A stretch of 64,000 nt of DNA, from contig NZ_CP096203.1 in assembly GCF_023195755.1 (NCBI RefSeq), forward strand, positions 62,001 to 126,000, given 5' to 3'. The first letter of the stretch is position 1, and every line of letters starts with the position of its first letter. The DNA comes from Chryseobacterium nepalense (GTDB lineage: Bacteria > Bacteroidota > Bacteroidia > Flavobacteriales > Weeksellaceae). The position numbers and the translations under genes were made by a program. Shown piece after piece: positions 9,902 to 18,294 of the stretch. Under the pieces are notes generated by a model that was given only the letters and a program-made list of their open reading frames with translations, was not told where the DNA came from and made no database searches.

Positions 9902-10009
9902 TTAGGAGCTTTTTCCTGCTTTCGCTACTCGCTTTTTTCTATTGGAGCGGCGGCGGAGCCGCCGCACCAATAGAAAAAGAGCTCAGACATGCCGCTCAAT
10001 CAGGGCTAA
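9902..10009 (+). repeat. Long GC-cored palindrome, family A, copy 1
   Basis: Central stem TTTTTCTATTGG-A-GCGGCGGC against GCCGCCGC-A-CCAATAGAAAAA around loop GGA (about 9934-9978), inside flanks shared with the copy at 52134-52231: left GCTTTCGCTACTCGC (9919-9933), right GAGCTCAGACATGCCGCTCA (9979-9998) then ATCAGGGCTA. The outermost bases TTAG and CTAA are also inverted. The element lies in the 442-base gap between the secDF terminator and the MFS gene; the rest of that gap holds only AT-rich sequence and the candidate MFS -7 box. Confidence 0.8.
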
Positions 10010-10179
10010 GGTCAAAGCCAATATTTCAATATTTTATAAACATTAACAATAGCTGTCTTCCAAAAAATAGTAACGATTATATACAGACATCAAAAAAATT
10101 AAATTCACCATTAATAATTTATCATTTCATTACCCATTCGTAACCTGCAATTTAGAATCATTATTTTTCCCGATTTGAT

Positions 10180-10187
10180 TATTTTTG
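10180..10187 (+). promoter_or_regulatory. Candidate -7 box for the MFS gene
   Basis: TATTTTTG fits TAnnTTTG and ends 7 bases before the start codon, which would give a nearly leaderless mRNA. No TTG is found at the right distance upstream. Confidence 0.3.
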
Positions 10188-10194
10188 CATCATT

Positions 10195-11454
10195 ATGGAA
10201 AACTCAAGGAAAAAAGCGGCAATGAGCTTCATATTTATTACGTTGTTAATTGATATTACGGGATGGGGTATCATTATTCCGGTGGTTCCTAAACTTATTG
10301 AGGAACTGATTCACAGTGATATCAGTGAAGCTGCAAAATACGGCGGCTGGCTGGGATTTGCCTATGCATTTACACAGTTTATTTTTTCGCCGGTAGTGGG
10401 AAATCTTAGTGATAAATTCGGGAGAAGGCCAATCATCCTCATTTCTCTTTTCGGATTTGCCATAGATTATGTTCTGCTGGCTTTGGCTCCTACCATCATA
10501 TGGCTGTTTATCGGAAGAGTTATTGCGGGAATTACAGGGGCAAGTGTTACAACGGCAAGTGCCTATATTGCAGATATTTCAACAGATGAAGACCGCGCCA
10601 AGAATTTTGGACTTATTGGAGCTGCTTTCGGACTTGGATTCATCATCGGGCCTGTGTTGGGCGGACTTTTAGGACATTACGGAGCCAGGGTCCCCTTTTA
10701 TGCTGCAGCTGGATTGTGTCTTTTAAATTTTCTTTACGGCTATTTTATTCTGCCCGAAAGTCTTGATAAAGATAAAAGAAGAGAATTCAACTGGAAGCGC
10801 GCTAACCCGGTCGGATCCTTTAAATTTTTAGGAAAACATCCTGAAATTTCAGGTTTAATTGTTTCTTTAATTCTGATTTATATTGCCGGACACGCTGTGC
10901 AAAGCAACTGGAGCTTTTTTACCATGTATAAATTCAACTGGAATGAAAGAATGGTGGGAATCTCCTTAGGAGTAGTTGGCTTATTGGTAGGATTAGTTCA
11001 GGGCGGGCTGATAAGATGGACAACCCCAAAGTTGGGCGAACAGAAAAGCATCTATTACGGATTGACACTTTACGCAATCGGAATGCTGTTGTTTGCATTT
11101 GCTACAAAGGGATGGATGATGTTCGTTTTTTTAATTCCTTATTGCTTAGGAGGAATTTGCGGGCCTGCACTTCAGTCGGTGATTACAAAAAATGTACCTT
11201 CCAACGAGCAGGGAGAGCTTCAGGGAGCGCTCACCAGTCTTATGAGTGCAACTGCGATTATCGGTCCGCCAATGATGACCAATTTATTTTATTTCTTCAC
11301 GCATGATGAAGCCCCGTTTAAATTTTCGGGAGCACCTTTCTTCTTAGCTTTTATTTTAATGGCCGTAAGCGTAATCATTACTTATTACAATTTTCAGAAG
11401 AAGGGTATAAAAAAAGAAGAACTTGAGTTAAATAAAAAAACGGACCTAATGTAA
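10195..11454 (+). CDS. TCR/Tet-type MFS efflux transporter
   Basis: A 419-residue, 12-helix major facilitator protein of the drug:H+ antiporter-1 type, related to TetA. Loop 2-3 motif A is [13 protein letters not shown] (about residues 67-79) and the antiporter motif C region (GPVLGGLLG, about residue 153) is present, as is an early Asp in helix 1 ([19 protein letters not shown]), all as in TetA/B-like pumps. It is expected to export a small molecule in exchange for protons; the substrate is unknown, and resistance should not be assumed. It forms its own unit, with a terminator overlapping the stop codon. Confidence 0.88.
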   Translation: MENSRKKAAMSFIFITLLIDITGWGIIIPVVPKLIEELIHSDISEAAKYGGWLGFAYAFTQFIFSPVVGNLSDKFGRRPIILISLFGFAIDYVLLALAPTIIWLFIGRVIAGITGASVTTASAYIADISTDEDRAKNFGLIGAAFGLGFIIGPVLGGLLGHYGARVPFYAAAGLCLLNFLYGYFILPESLDKDKRREFNWKRANPVGSFKFLGKHPEISGLIVSLILIYIAGHAVQSNWSFFTMYKFNWNERMVGISLGVVGLLVGLVQGGLIRWTTPKLGEQKSIYYGLTLYAIGMLLFAFATKGWMMFVFLIPYCLGGICGPALQSVITKNVPSNEQGELQGALTSLMSATAIIGPPMMTNLFYFFTHDEAPFKFSGAPFFLAFILMAVSVIITYYNFQKKGIKKEELELNKKTDLM

Positions 11455-11466
11455 GGTTCGTTTTTT
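11439..11466 (+). terminator. Terminator overlapping the MFS stop codon
   Basis: AACGGACCT (11439-11447) pairs with AGGTTCGTT (11454-11462) with one G-U pair, followed by T to 11466; the stop codon TAA (11452-11454) is inside the hairpin. Confidence 0.75.
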
Positions 11467-11486
11467 ATATAATATTGTTCAATTCT

Positions 11487-11518
11487 TTGATTTTGATTGC
11501 GTTATTTTTATATATTTG
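11487..11518 (+). promoter_or_regulatory. Promoter of the YHYH-YwqK-SCO operon
   Basis: TTG (11487-11489), 21-base spacer, TATATTTG (11511-11518): a full Bacteroidetes -33/-7 pair. The start codon is 11 bases downstream, so the 5' leader should be very short. Confidence 0.5.
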
Positions 11519-11529
11519 AACAAAATAGC

Positions 11530-12297
11530 ATGAATATGAAAAAAATAAAAATTTTATCAGGGATTATATCTGCGATCACGCTTATTAATTGCAGCAGCAA
11601 TGATGACTCTTCACAAAATAATAGCAATAACAATACCTCTGAAGTTCCTGCGGTTTACAAAAAAATATATGGAGCAGCAAGTATAACTTCAGATGGTACG
11701 TATGTTTATATTAAAACAACAGGAACACCAGATCATAAAAGTGTTTATTATCCTACGGGAAATAGTCTTTACGAAAATTTTTCCGGGACAACTTATGGCG
11801 GATACACATTTTCTAAAAATCCTAATTCGATTTCAACAAAAAATTATACATTCAAAATTCCTCTGAATCCGGCAGTGAATTCAGCTCATCCAGCCACACC
11901 TCTGGGACCCATTGGTGTCTCACTTAACGGAGTGCCTTTTTTCAATCAATATGCAGGGCCAAATCAGCCCTTATCAGGAGAGATTGTTTCTTTCGATCAG
12001 TGGTGGGGACATCCTGCACAGGGAGGAGATTATCATTACCATGTCGAACCCAAATACCTTACTACTGTTAAAGCGTCAAAATCTGCACTGTTGGGTTTTT
12101 TACTGGATGGTTTTCCGGTGTATGGTCCTGAAGAAAACGGCGTAGCGGTTGCCAATACTTCACTGGATGCTTACCATGGTCATACATCTGCAACTGCAGA
12201 TTATCCCAACGGGATTTATCATTATCATATTACCAGTTCAGACCCTTATATTAACGGAAATGGCTTCTATGGAACTCCGGGAACTGTCAGTAATTAG
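11530..12297 (+). CDS. YHYH-domain lipoprotein
   Basis: A 255-residue lipoprotein: signal peptide with lipobox ending LINC21, then a Ser/Asn-rich linker and a YHYH domain. The double signature is clear: GGDYHYHVEP near residue 175 and NGIYHYHITSS near residue 235, with WWGHPAQ and LDGFPVYGP between them. The His-rich repeats suggest metal binding, but the biochemical role of the family is not known. The start at 11530 is favoured over an upstream in-frame GTG because it gives the signal peptide and fits the promoter; an ATG at 11536 is equally possible. The next gene starts inside its last 29 bases. Confidence 0.8.
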   Translation: MNMKKIKILSGIISAITLINCSSNDDSSQNNSNNNTSEVPAVYKKIYGAASITSDGTYVYIKTTGTPDHKSVYYPTGNSLYENFSGTTYGGYTFSKNPNSISTKNYTFKIPLNPAVNSAHPATPLGPIGVSLNGVPFFNQYAGPNQPLSGEIVSFDQWWGHPAQGGDYHYHVEPKYLTTVKASKSALLGFLLDGFPVYGPEENGVAVANTSLDAYHGHTSATADYPNGIYHYHITSSDPYINGNGFYGTPGTVSN

Positions 12298-12844
12298 TAT
12301 TTTATTTTTTACTTTACTTTCTTGTGGTTCATCAGATAAAGAACGCATGAAATATTATAATCTGGACGATATTCATTTGGAAAATAAGAATGGAATCATA
12401 CTGCTGAATAATCAGCCTTTTTCAGGTATTGTATATTCAATGTTCTCCAATACAAAAGATACTGCAGAAATTGTTGCTTTTTATCAAGGAAAAGAACATG
12501 GAGAATGGAAAAAATTTTATCCGAACGGTAGGTTGGCAGGAAGGCGTTTTTTTGAGAACGGAACCAAAGTAAAAACATTAAAAGAATGGTGGGAAAATGG
12601 AAATATAAAAATTTCAGGTTCTTTCTCTGAGGGAGAAAATAACGGTGAATATCGGGAGTGGAACAGGAACGGACAATTGGTAAGGGATATGCATTATAAA
12701 TTAGGATACGAAGAAGGAAGTCAGAAACAATTTTATGACAATGGTAAGATAAGATCCAATTATTTCGTAAAGCAGGGTAAACGCTATGGCTTATTAGGAA
12801 CAAAAAATTGTGTAAATGTTACAGAACGTATTTTTAAGAAGTAG
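12269..12844 (+). CDS. YwqK-like (MORN-type repeat) lipoprotein
   Basis: A 191-residue lipoprotein (lipobox LLSC19) with four or more repeats of the MORN/YwqK type: GEWKKFYPNGRLAGRRFF, LKEWWENGNIKISG, GEYREWNRNGQLVRD and GSQKQFYDNGKIRSNYF. Such proteins are auto-annotated as toxin-antitoxin YwqK antitoxin; nothing here supports a toxin-antitoxin role. The chosen ATG (12269; ATG 12260 is in frame too) overlaps the YHYH gene by 29 bases, and the end overlaps the SCO gene by 29 bases, so translation is probably coupled. A cell-envelope role next to copper-handling proteins is inferred from context. Confidence 0.75.
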   Translation: MELRELSVISILFFTLLSCGSSDKERMKYYNLDDIHLENKNGIILLNNQPFSGIVYSMFSNTKDTAEIVAFYQGKEHGEWKKFYPNGRLAGRRFFENGTKVKTLKEWWENGNIKISGSFSEGENNGEYREWNRNGQLVRDMHYKLGYEEGSQKQFYDNGKIRSNYFVKQGKRYGLLGTKNCVNVTERIFKK

Positions 12845-13463
12845 CCTGATCGTTTTTTTGCTGCTTTTTTCATGCCGGCAAAAAAAACAAGATGTACCTT
12901 ATTACAACACGCCGGATTTTGAGCCCCAATTTTTATCTAAAGAGGAAGCTTCCGATAAAATTAATCATACCATTCAACATTTTTCTTTTGTTGATCAGGA
13001 CAATAGGGTAATTACGGATAAAATAACGGATCATAAAATACATATTGCCAGCTTTATTTTTACATCATGCGGAAGTATTTGTCCCAACATGATCAGAAAT
13101 CTGAAACTGGTAGACCGTAAATATAAAAATGATCCCGATGTAATCTTACTTTCTTTTTCAGTAACACCCTGGATTGATACCTCAGAAAAATTGAAAGATT
13201 TTAAAACAAAGCATAAAATTACAAATGCAAACTGGCACTTTCTTACCGGAAATAAAAATGAAATATACAGTCTTGCCCGGAAATCTTATTTTGCTGAAGA
13301 AGCTTTAGGATTTACGCGCGACAGTGCAGAATTTCTTCATACAGAACATATTATTCTTGTAGATGGGCAGAGAAAAATCAGAGGAATTTATAATGGTACC
13401 CTACAATCTGATATGCAGCAGCTTATAACGGATATAGATTTGATTAAAAAGAATACGTTTTAA
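12816..13463 (+). CDS. SCO1/SenC-family lipoprotein (copper chaperone-like)
   Basis: A 215-residue protein with a lipobox (LLLFSC20) and a thioredoxin-like SCO domain. The copper ligands are visible: C85-x3-C89 in FTSCGSICP and His175 (or His178) in FLHTEHIILVD. SCO proteins deliver copper to, or reduce, the CuA centre of cytochrome oxidase, or handle redox stress in the periplasm. The start overlaps the end of the YwqK-like gene by 29 bases. Forming an operon with a YHYH lipoprotein suggests a shared metal-related role, which is inference. Confidence 0.88.
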   Translation: MLQNVFLRSSLIVFLLLFSCRQKKQDVPYYNTPDFEPQFLSKEEASDKINHTIQHFSFVDQDNRVITDKITDHKIHIASFIFTSCGSICPNMIRNLKLVDRKYKNDPDVILLSFSVTPWIDTSEKLKDFKTKHKITNANWHFLTGNKNEIYSLARKSYFAEEALGFTRDSAEFLHTEHIILVDGQRKIRGIYNGTLQSDMQQLITDIDLIKKNTF

Positions 13464-13497
13464 AACTTAATATTTTATTAAAACTTAATAATAAGTA

Positions 13498-13526
13498 TTG
13501 AGATTCACTTATCTTTTGTAATTTTG
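13498..13526 (+). promoter_or_regulatory. Promoter of tatA-PAP2-TPR, nearly leaderless
   Basis: TTG (13498-13500), 18-base spacer, TAATTTTG (13519-13526). The tatA ATG is at 13531, so the transcript should begin at or next to the start codon. Confidence 0.55.
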
Positions 13527-13530
13527 TAAC

Positions 13531-13866
13531 ATGGAACTAAGCATTGGAGAAATGGCACTGATTGCCGTGGCAATCGTAGTATTATTCGGACCGGATAAGC
13601 TTCCTCAAATCGCCCGTGATCTGGGTGCAGGGGTAAGAAAGATGCGTGGTGCAGTGGAAGATATCAAAACCGAGATCATGAAAGAAACGGATAATCCTGT
13701 TTCTGAGATCAAGCGTGAGATTGAAAAAGTAAAAGACGCCGCAAAAGATTTTAATCCGATGAAAGATGTTCAAAGCGATATTCTTGCTGATTCCCAGTCT
13801 TCAAATGAACCTCCAAAACCAAAACCTTCAGAGGATGAAACCTATGAAGGACCTGTAAGCAGATAA
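13531..13866 (+). CDS. tatA: Twin-arginine translocase subunit TatA/TatE
   Basis: A 111-residue protein with the standard TatA build: a single N-terminal helix (residues 5-19), the hinge FGPDKLPQIARDLG, an amphipathic helix (GVRKMRGAVEDIKTEI) and an acidic, Pro/Lys-rich tail. With TatC it forms the pore that exports folded proteins. The FGP hinge is conserved; TatA and TatB are hard to tell apart in this phylum. It starts a tight three-gene unit: PAP2 phosphatase begins 3 bases later. Confidence 0.9.
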   Translation: MELSIGEMALIAVAIVVLFGPDKLPQIARDLGAGVRKMRGAVEDIKTEIMKETDNPVSEIKREIEKVKDAAKDFNPMKDVQSDILADSQSSNEPPKPKPSEDETYEGPVSR

Positions 13867-13869
13867 CGT

Positions 13870-14436
13870 ATGGAGGAAATTATTCAGGAAGATAAAAAAG
13901 TCTTTTTATTTCTCAATAATTTAGGAGATTCTTCTTTTGACCAGTTCTGGATGTTGATTTCCAGCACTTGGATCTGGGTTCCGCTTTATATTATTTTCTG
14001 CTATTTTCTATATAAAAATTACAAGCTGAGATCATTAATTTTTATCCTAGTATTTATTGCAATAGGGGTAACGATATCAGATCAGCTTGCCGGTGTTTTT
14101 AAACATGGTATAGAAAGGCTTAGGCCTTGCCATGATCCTTCTCTTCAGGATCACATGAGGATTGTGAAATGCGGCGGACAGTTCGGGTTTTATTCTGCCC
14201 ATGCTTCCAATACATTCTTTTTGGCAGCTTATTTAAGTATTTTGTTAAAAAATAAGATTAAATGGTTTCCTTATGCTATATTTGTGTGGGCTGCAATAAT
14301 ATCATACAGCCGCATTTATTTAGGAGTGCATTTCCCGATAGATATTTTGGTGGGGGCGTTTGTTGGAACTTTATTGGGAGTGGTGTTTTCTGCACTCGCA
14401 AGAAAAGTAATCAATAAACAAAATATAACCTCATGA
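13870..14436 (+). CDS. PAP2-family membrane phosphatase
   Basis: A 188-residue membrane phosphatase with the three PAP2 motifs: K-x6-RP in KHGIERLRP (about residue 80), the SGH-like YSAHASN, and SR-x5-H in SRIYLGVHFPIDIL. In Bacteroidetes such proteins dephosphorylate undecaprenyl pyrophosphate or lipid A; which applies here cannot be told. The SGH motif reads SAH, a common variant. About five helices. Its last 4 bases overlap the start of the TPR gene (ATGA). Confidence 0.88.
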   Translation: MEEIIQEDKKVFLFLNNLGDSSFDQFWMLISSTWIWVPLYIIFCYFLYKNYKLRSLIFILVFIAIGVTISDQLAGVFKHGIERLRPCHDPSLQDHMRIVKCGGQFGFYSAHASNTFFLAAYLSILLKNKIKWFPYAIFVWAAIISYSRIYLGVHFPIDILVGAFVGTLLGVVFSALARKVINKQNITS

Positions 14437-15248
14437 CAAAAACTCTATTTCTTTTAGCATTAACATGCTCCATAGTATCGCTGCAGGCGCAGGATAAAAA
14501 AATTGCCGAAGATTGTTTCCGTAAAGCGGATTACAAATGTGCGGAGGAAGAATATTCCAAATTGGTTCAAACTGAAAAAATTCAGAAATTCAAATCAGAA
14601 TATTACAATTATCTGGGTACGTCACAGAGAAGGCTTGGTAAAACAACCGCAGCGTTCAAATCATATGAATCTGCATTAAAAGCGGATCCTATGTCTGCTG
14701 CAGTGTATGCTAATTTAGGTTCTATTCACGGACAAAAAGGAAATAAACAGGCTGCATTGGATTATCTTAATCAGGGACTTAAGCTTGAACCTGAAAATGC
14801 AGATATGTACCTTACCCGTTCTAAAGTTTATGAAAATTTAGGCAAGAAAGATCTGGCAGCGAAGGATTTAAATCAGATTCTCAGTTTTGCCCCGGATAAT
14901 ATTTACGCAAGAACCGGACTGGCCAATCTTAAAAAGAACAGCGGTGATCTTGAAGGTGCCTTAAAAGATTATAACCAGCTAATTTCAGAAAAACCGGAAT
15001 CCCTTCTCTACAGTGGAAGAGGTGACGTCTACTTTAAACTGAAAAAAAATAAGGAAGCTCTCGCTGATGTCAACAAAGCAATTTCAATTGATCCTAAATT
15101 TGCTCAGGCCTATGTAAATAAAGCCTTAATTTTATTCGAAACGGCTAAGCCGAAGGAAGCTTGTGCAAGTCTTGATAAGGCAGTAAGCCTGGGATATGAG
15201 AAACCTTTGCTGATAGAATATTACTCTAAATGTGAAGTTAAGAAATAA
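14433..15248 (+). CDS. Exported tetratricopeptide-repeat protein
   Basis: A 271-residue protein with a signal peptide (residues 1-19, cleaved after LQA) and about six TPR units, for example AAVYANLGSIHGQKGNKQAA and AQAYVNKALILFETAKPKEA. TPR proteins bind other proteins; no partner can be inferred except by the operon with tatA and the PAP2 gene. Translationally coupled to the PAP2 gene by an ATGA overlap. A family-A palindrome follows 9 bases after the stop and probably doubles as terminator. Confidence 0.85.
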   Translation: MTKTLFLLALTCSIVSLQAQDKKIAEDCFRKADYKCAEEEYSKLVQTEKIQKFKSEYYNYLGTSQRRLGKTTAAFKSYESALKADPMSAAVYANLGSIHGQKGNKQAALDYLNQGLKLEPENADMYLTRSKVYENLGKKDLAAKDLNQILSFAPDNIYARTGLANLKKNSGDLEGALKDYNQLISEKPESLLYSGRGDVYFKLKKNKEALADVNKAISIDPKFAQAYVNKALILFETAKPKEACASLDKAVSLGYEKPLLIEYYSKCEVKK

Positions 15249-15257
15249 TGATATGTA

Positions 15258-15310
15258 TTTTTATTAAATTGGTTTCGGCGGCGGAGCCGCCGAAACCAAT
15301 TTAATAAAAA
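15258..15310 (+). repeat. Long GC-cored palindrome, family A, core only
   Basis: Perfect 25-bp inverted repeat (15258-15282 with 15286-15310) with loop GGA. The centre CGGCGGC-GGA-GCCGCCG matches copy 1, while the outer stem is different but fully complementary. The conserved outer flanks of copies 1 and 3 are missing. It lies between the convergent TPR and rlmH genes. Confidence 0.85.
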
Positions 15311-15323
15311 CTTAAAAGCTCTA

Positions 15324-15797
15324 TCAGTCATTATGATAGGGTTTTCCCTGCAAAATCTGATCTGCGCGATACAACTGCTCTACAATAAAAAGCCGGATCA
15401 TCTGATGTGTAAAAGTCATTTTTGATAACGATATTTTTTCGTTGGCTCTGGCGTAAACTTCTTCCGAAAACCCGTATGCACCACCAATCAGAAGATGAAT
15501 TTTTTTCACTGAAGAATTCATCCAGGCATCTATTTTCTGAGAAAATTCACGGCTGGTAAATTGTTTACCTTTTTCATCAAGAATCATTACAAGATCTGTT
15601 CGGTCTATGTAATTCAGAAAAAGTTTGGCTTCTTCTTTTTTTAAAAGCTCGGGAGACAGGTTTCTGGCATTTTTTACATCCGGAATTTCAATGATTTCAA
15701 AATTCCAGTGTTTAGGTAGTCTTTTGATATAATAACTGATCAGGGAAGTAATTTCCTTATCATCCGTTTTACCGATACAAAGCAAGTTAATCTGCAT
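15324..15797 (-). CDS. rlmH: 23S rRNA (pseudouridine1915-N3)-methyltransferase
   Basis: SPOUT-class methyltransferase of 157 residues that methylates pseudouridine 1915 of helix 69 in the 70S ribosome. Family landmarks: N-terminal MQINLLCIGKT, LDEKGKQFTSREFS, LLIGGAYGFSE (SAM-binding knot) and the C-terminal FTHQMIRLFIVEQLYRA...GKPYHND, which ends exactly as RlmH proteins do. Single gene, convergent with the TPR gene. Confidence 0.97.
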   Translation of the reverse strand: MQINLLCIGKTDDKEITSLISYYIKRLPKHWNFEIIEIPDVKNARNLSPELLKKEEAKLFLNYIDRTDLVMILDEKGKQFTSREFSQKIDAWMNSSVKKIHLLIGGAYGFSEEVYARANEKISLSKMTFTHQMIRLFIVEQLYRADQILQGKPYHND

Positions 15798-15910
15798 TTA
15801 TTCCTAATTAAGCTTCAAAGATATTTATAAATCAACAGAATTCATAATCGCACTTTTCCATGTACGAACAAAGTCTGAAAAAATCATTATTTTTGTACCA
15901 CACCAATCCA

Positions 15911-16927
15911 ATGAAAATATCAGTTTTACTTTTTTTGTTTTACTTTTTTCCACTAATTTCTTTTGCACAGGAAATTAATAAAAATGATGAAGCACGATAT
16001 CTGGAAGAAGATAAAAAGAAAATTTCTGTTGTAGGAGGACTGAGTTATCTGCATAATTCATTTGGGTTGTTATATGAAAATAAGATTTATCGATTAAGAC
16101 CGAATGACGCATTTTATACAGAATTTTTTCTGCGGTACAGATGGCTGGATGTAAGTTTTTCATTTGCACCAAAGCTTACCAATATCAATAATGACGATCC
16201 TGAAAAAGGAAAGACGAAATATTTTAATTTTGGATTTACTTTTTTCCTAAGTCCGAAAATCAGGCAATATCTGTATTTCAGCCAGGTAAAAGGTCTGTAT
16301 TTTCAGGATACCAAAGAATTTTTACAAATGCTGTATGGCAGTGATTATAACGAAGAAGGATACCTGCAGTTTCCGGATGCAAAATACCGCTCTTTTAAAG
16401 GGGAAACGAGTTATCTCTGGATAGGAAATAAATCGGATTACCGAAGTTTTAACAATATGACCTATCAGCCTCTAAAGGATGTTTTCGTGGTAAGTACAGG
16501 CCTTTTTTACCAGTACAATATTCTTAGTGATATGAATAAAACAATCTATCAGGGAAATACTTTTACTGAAATTCAAAACAGTCCGTCTAAAGATATCAGG
16601 ATTGCTTTAAGATCGGGTGGGGGTATTCAGAAAAAAATTAAAAACTGGTATGCCATATTGGAAGTTTATCCTGAAATATACTACGCAAAACTCATTGGCG
16701 AAGATTTTCATGAATTTAATATTGGGGGCTATTCTAACGGGAGAATCGGTTATGATAATGGAAAATGTTTTTTCGGCGCCGGTGCGCAGCTCAACTTGAT
16801 CAATAGCTCTAATGAAAATTTTTATTCTGCGACACAATGGCTTTTTCGTGCGGGAATTGGTTTTCGTTTGAATTCTCCTACATTTGTAAATAAAAACTTT
16901 GATAAAATAGATAATATTTTAAAATAA
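15911..16927 (+). CDS. Exported DUF4421-like outer-membrane protein
   Basis: A 338-residue exported protein; the start at 15911 gives the signal peptide (MKISVLLFLFYFFPLISFAQ). A candidate -7 box TATTTTTG lies at 15888-15895. Alternating aromatic/hydrophobic strands suggest a small outer-membrane barrel. The pattern with VVGGLSYLHNSFGLLYEN and FFLRYRWLDVSFSFAPKL resembles the DUF4421 family, from memory. Function unknown. The YihY gene begins 1 base after the stop, so the two are co-transcribed. Confidence 0.65.
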   Translation: MKISVLLFLFYFFPLISFAQEINKNDEARYLEEDKKKISVVGGLSYLHNSFGLLYENKIYRLRPNDAFYTEFFLRYRWLDVSFSFAPKLTNINNDDPEKGKTKYFNFGFTFFLSPKIRQYLYFSQVKGLYFQDTKEFLQMLYGSDYNEEGYLQFPDAKYRSFKGETSYLWIGNKSDYRSFNNMTYQPLKDVFVVSTGLFYQYNILSDMNKTIYQGNTFTEIQNSPSKDIRIALRSGGGIQKKIKNWYAILEVYPEIYYAKLIGEDFHEFNIGGYSNGRIGYDNGKCFFGAGAQLNLINSSNENFYSATQWLFRAGIGFRLNSPTFVNKNFDKIDNILK

Positions 16928-16928
16928 T

Positions 16929-17888
16929 ATGGGTCTGAAACTTCCAAAATTTATACATAAAATTCAAGAATTTTTTGATGATATACACATTCCCCTTTTG
17001 GGAATATCGCTGTGGCAAATGTTTCAGATTTATATCAGGGGAATTTTTAAAGACAAAATAGGAAGAAAAGCAGCGGCTATTTCCTGGAGTTTTACAATAA
17101 GTTTATTTCCTTTCATTCTCTTTATACTTTCGGTAATTCCCTATATGCCGCATTATGAAACCTTGCAGTATTATATCTTTGATGTACTGATGCATAATGT
17201 TTTCCCTGCAAGTATGGAAGGAGATGTACGAAGTTATATTGAAGCAAGTATCGTCCCGAATATGAAGGGAATCAGTAATCTGACTATTGTTCTTGCCTTG
17301 GTTTTTGCCACGAACGGAACGTTTTCACTCATCAATGGATTCAATGAAAATACCCGCGAAAAGATGAGCGATGTCAAAGAATTTATACTTTCTTTTTTTA
17401 TTACCATCGGCTTTGTGCTGATTGTTTTTCTTGCACTTTTCGGATTGTATTATTCTGAAGTGGTGTTAAAGCAGTTTACACCTGTTTATGATGTTTCATG
17501 GCTGGTTAATAACCTTTCGGAAATTATCGGTTTTGTTTCCTTTCCTTTATTTTATTTTATTCTTCTTACGCTGTTTTACTGGTTGGGAACCGTAAAAATT
17601 GCAAGATTCAGGCAGGCTATTCCGGGAGCAATCTTAACCACAGTACTATTTGTGTTAACGACCTACCTTTTCGCATTATATATAAAGAATATTGCGCGCT
17701 ACAACGTGCTTTACGGATCAATCGGAAGTATGATTCTTCTGATGGTGTGGGTAAATGTAAACGTTTATCTTCTCCTTTTCGGAAACGAATTGAATATGGC
17801 CATCAGAAAGCTAAGGATCGAAAAACTATTGTCTGACGAATTGAGAAAATCAAGAAATCAAAATACTGATTCCGATCAAGATAAATAA
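16929..17888 (+). CDS. YihY/BrkB-family membrane protein
   Basis: A 319-residue inner-membrane protein with six helices. The YihY/BrkB signature is plain: RKAAAISWSFTISLFPFILF (residues 49-68), the NGTFSLINGFN turn, and the last helices with GSIGSMILLMVWVNVNVYLLLFGNELN. The family was once called ribonuclease BN, which is not supported for YihY proteins; the function is unsettled. Short basic tail. Downstream lies a decayed nhaA gene on the other strand. Confidence 0.88.
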   Translation: MGLKLPKFIHKIQEFFDDIHIPLLGISLWQMFQIYIRGIFKDKIGRKAAAISWSFTISLFPFILFILSVIPYMPHYETLQYYIFDVLMHNVFPASMEGDVRSYIEASIVPNMKGISNLTIVLALVFATNGTFSLINGFNENTREKMSDVKEFILSFFITIGFVLIVFLALFGLYYSEVVLKQFTPVYDVSWLVNNLSEIIGFVSFPLFYFILLTLFYWLGTVKIARFRQAIPGAILTTVLFVLTTYLFALYIKNIARYNVLYGSIGSMILLMVWVNVNVYLLLFGNELNMAIRKLRIEKLLSDELRKSRNQNTDSDQDK

Positions 17889-17907
17889 ATTCATTCTGAG
17901 AAATCGA

Positions 17908-18185
17908 TCAGTTTTTGTCTGCTTCGGTAAATCTTCTGCGTGAACCGAGATTGAGAACAGGATATCCGGAAATGGCAACAATAAAGAAGCAATAAGAATG
18001 GCAAACTTCACCTCATTCTGAATTTCAATTTCATTTTTAAACGACAGCAGTGCGATAAAAGTCTGAATGGTAAATTCTTATTAGCCAATAAACATGTACA
18101 AAATGTACCGATCATCTATTCCAACAACTTTGAGGTAAAGAACTCAGTTTATCTCTTTTATTCTTGATCCCTAAAGCCTGGAAAT
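17908..18185 (-). pseudogene. Relic of the C-terminal part of Na+/H+ antiporter NhaA
   Basis: On the minus strand three fragments read like the end of NhaA but in different frames: GIKNKRDKLSSLP (about 18135-18177), then TIQTFIALLSFKNEIEIQNE continuing KFAILIAS (about 17965-18070), then after a frameshift AISGYPVLNLGSRRRFTEAD up to a stop at 17908-17910. The order matches intact NhaA, where the GIGFTMSIF helix would come between the first two; here that part is lost. The whole 406-base gap between the YihY and spoT genes has no intact gene; the stretch 18186-18294 shows nothing further I can name. Confidence 0.5.
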
Positions 18186-18294
18186 TTTCTGCACCGGACG
18201 AATTAAATGAGTAAAAATACTGCAGCAAAGAAATCAGGATGCTTCCTGAAGTCTGGTTGCTGCTGAAAATTTTAAAGTATTTGTAAGACTCGTA

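Noticed and set aside
9902..10009. Integron attC site
   Set aside because: A long hairpin with conserved ends recalls attC, but no integron integrase or gene cassettes are present, and the R-box core RYYYAAC is not convincing.
10195..11454. Tetracycline-resistance determinant
   Set aside because: It belongs to the same transporter branch as TetA, but substrate cannot be read from the sequence and the setting is chromosomal with no mobile markers.
12269..12844. Toxin-antitoxin system (YwqK antitoxin)
   Set aside because: The protein is an exported lipoprotein with MORN-type repeats and there is no adjacent toxin-like gene; the label is a transferred name.
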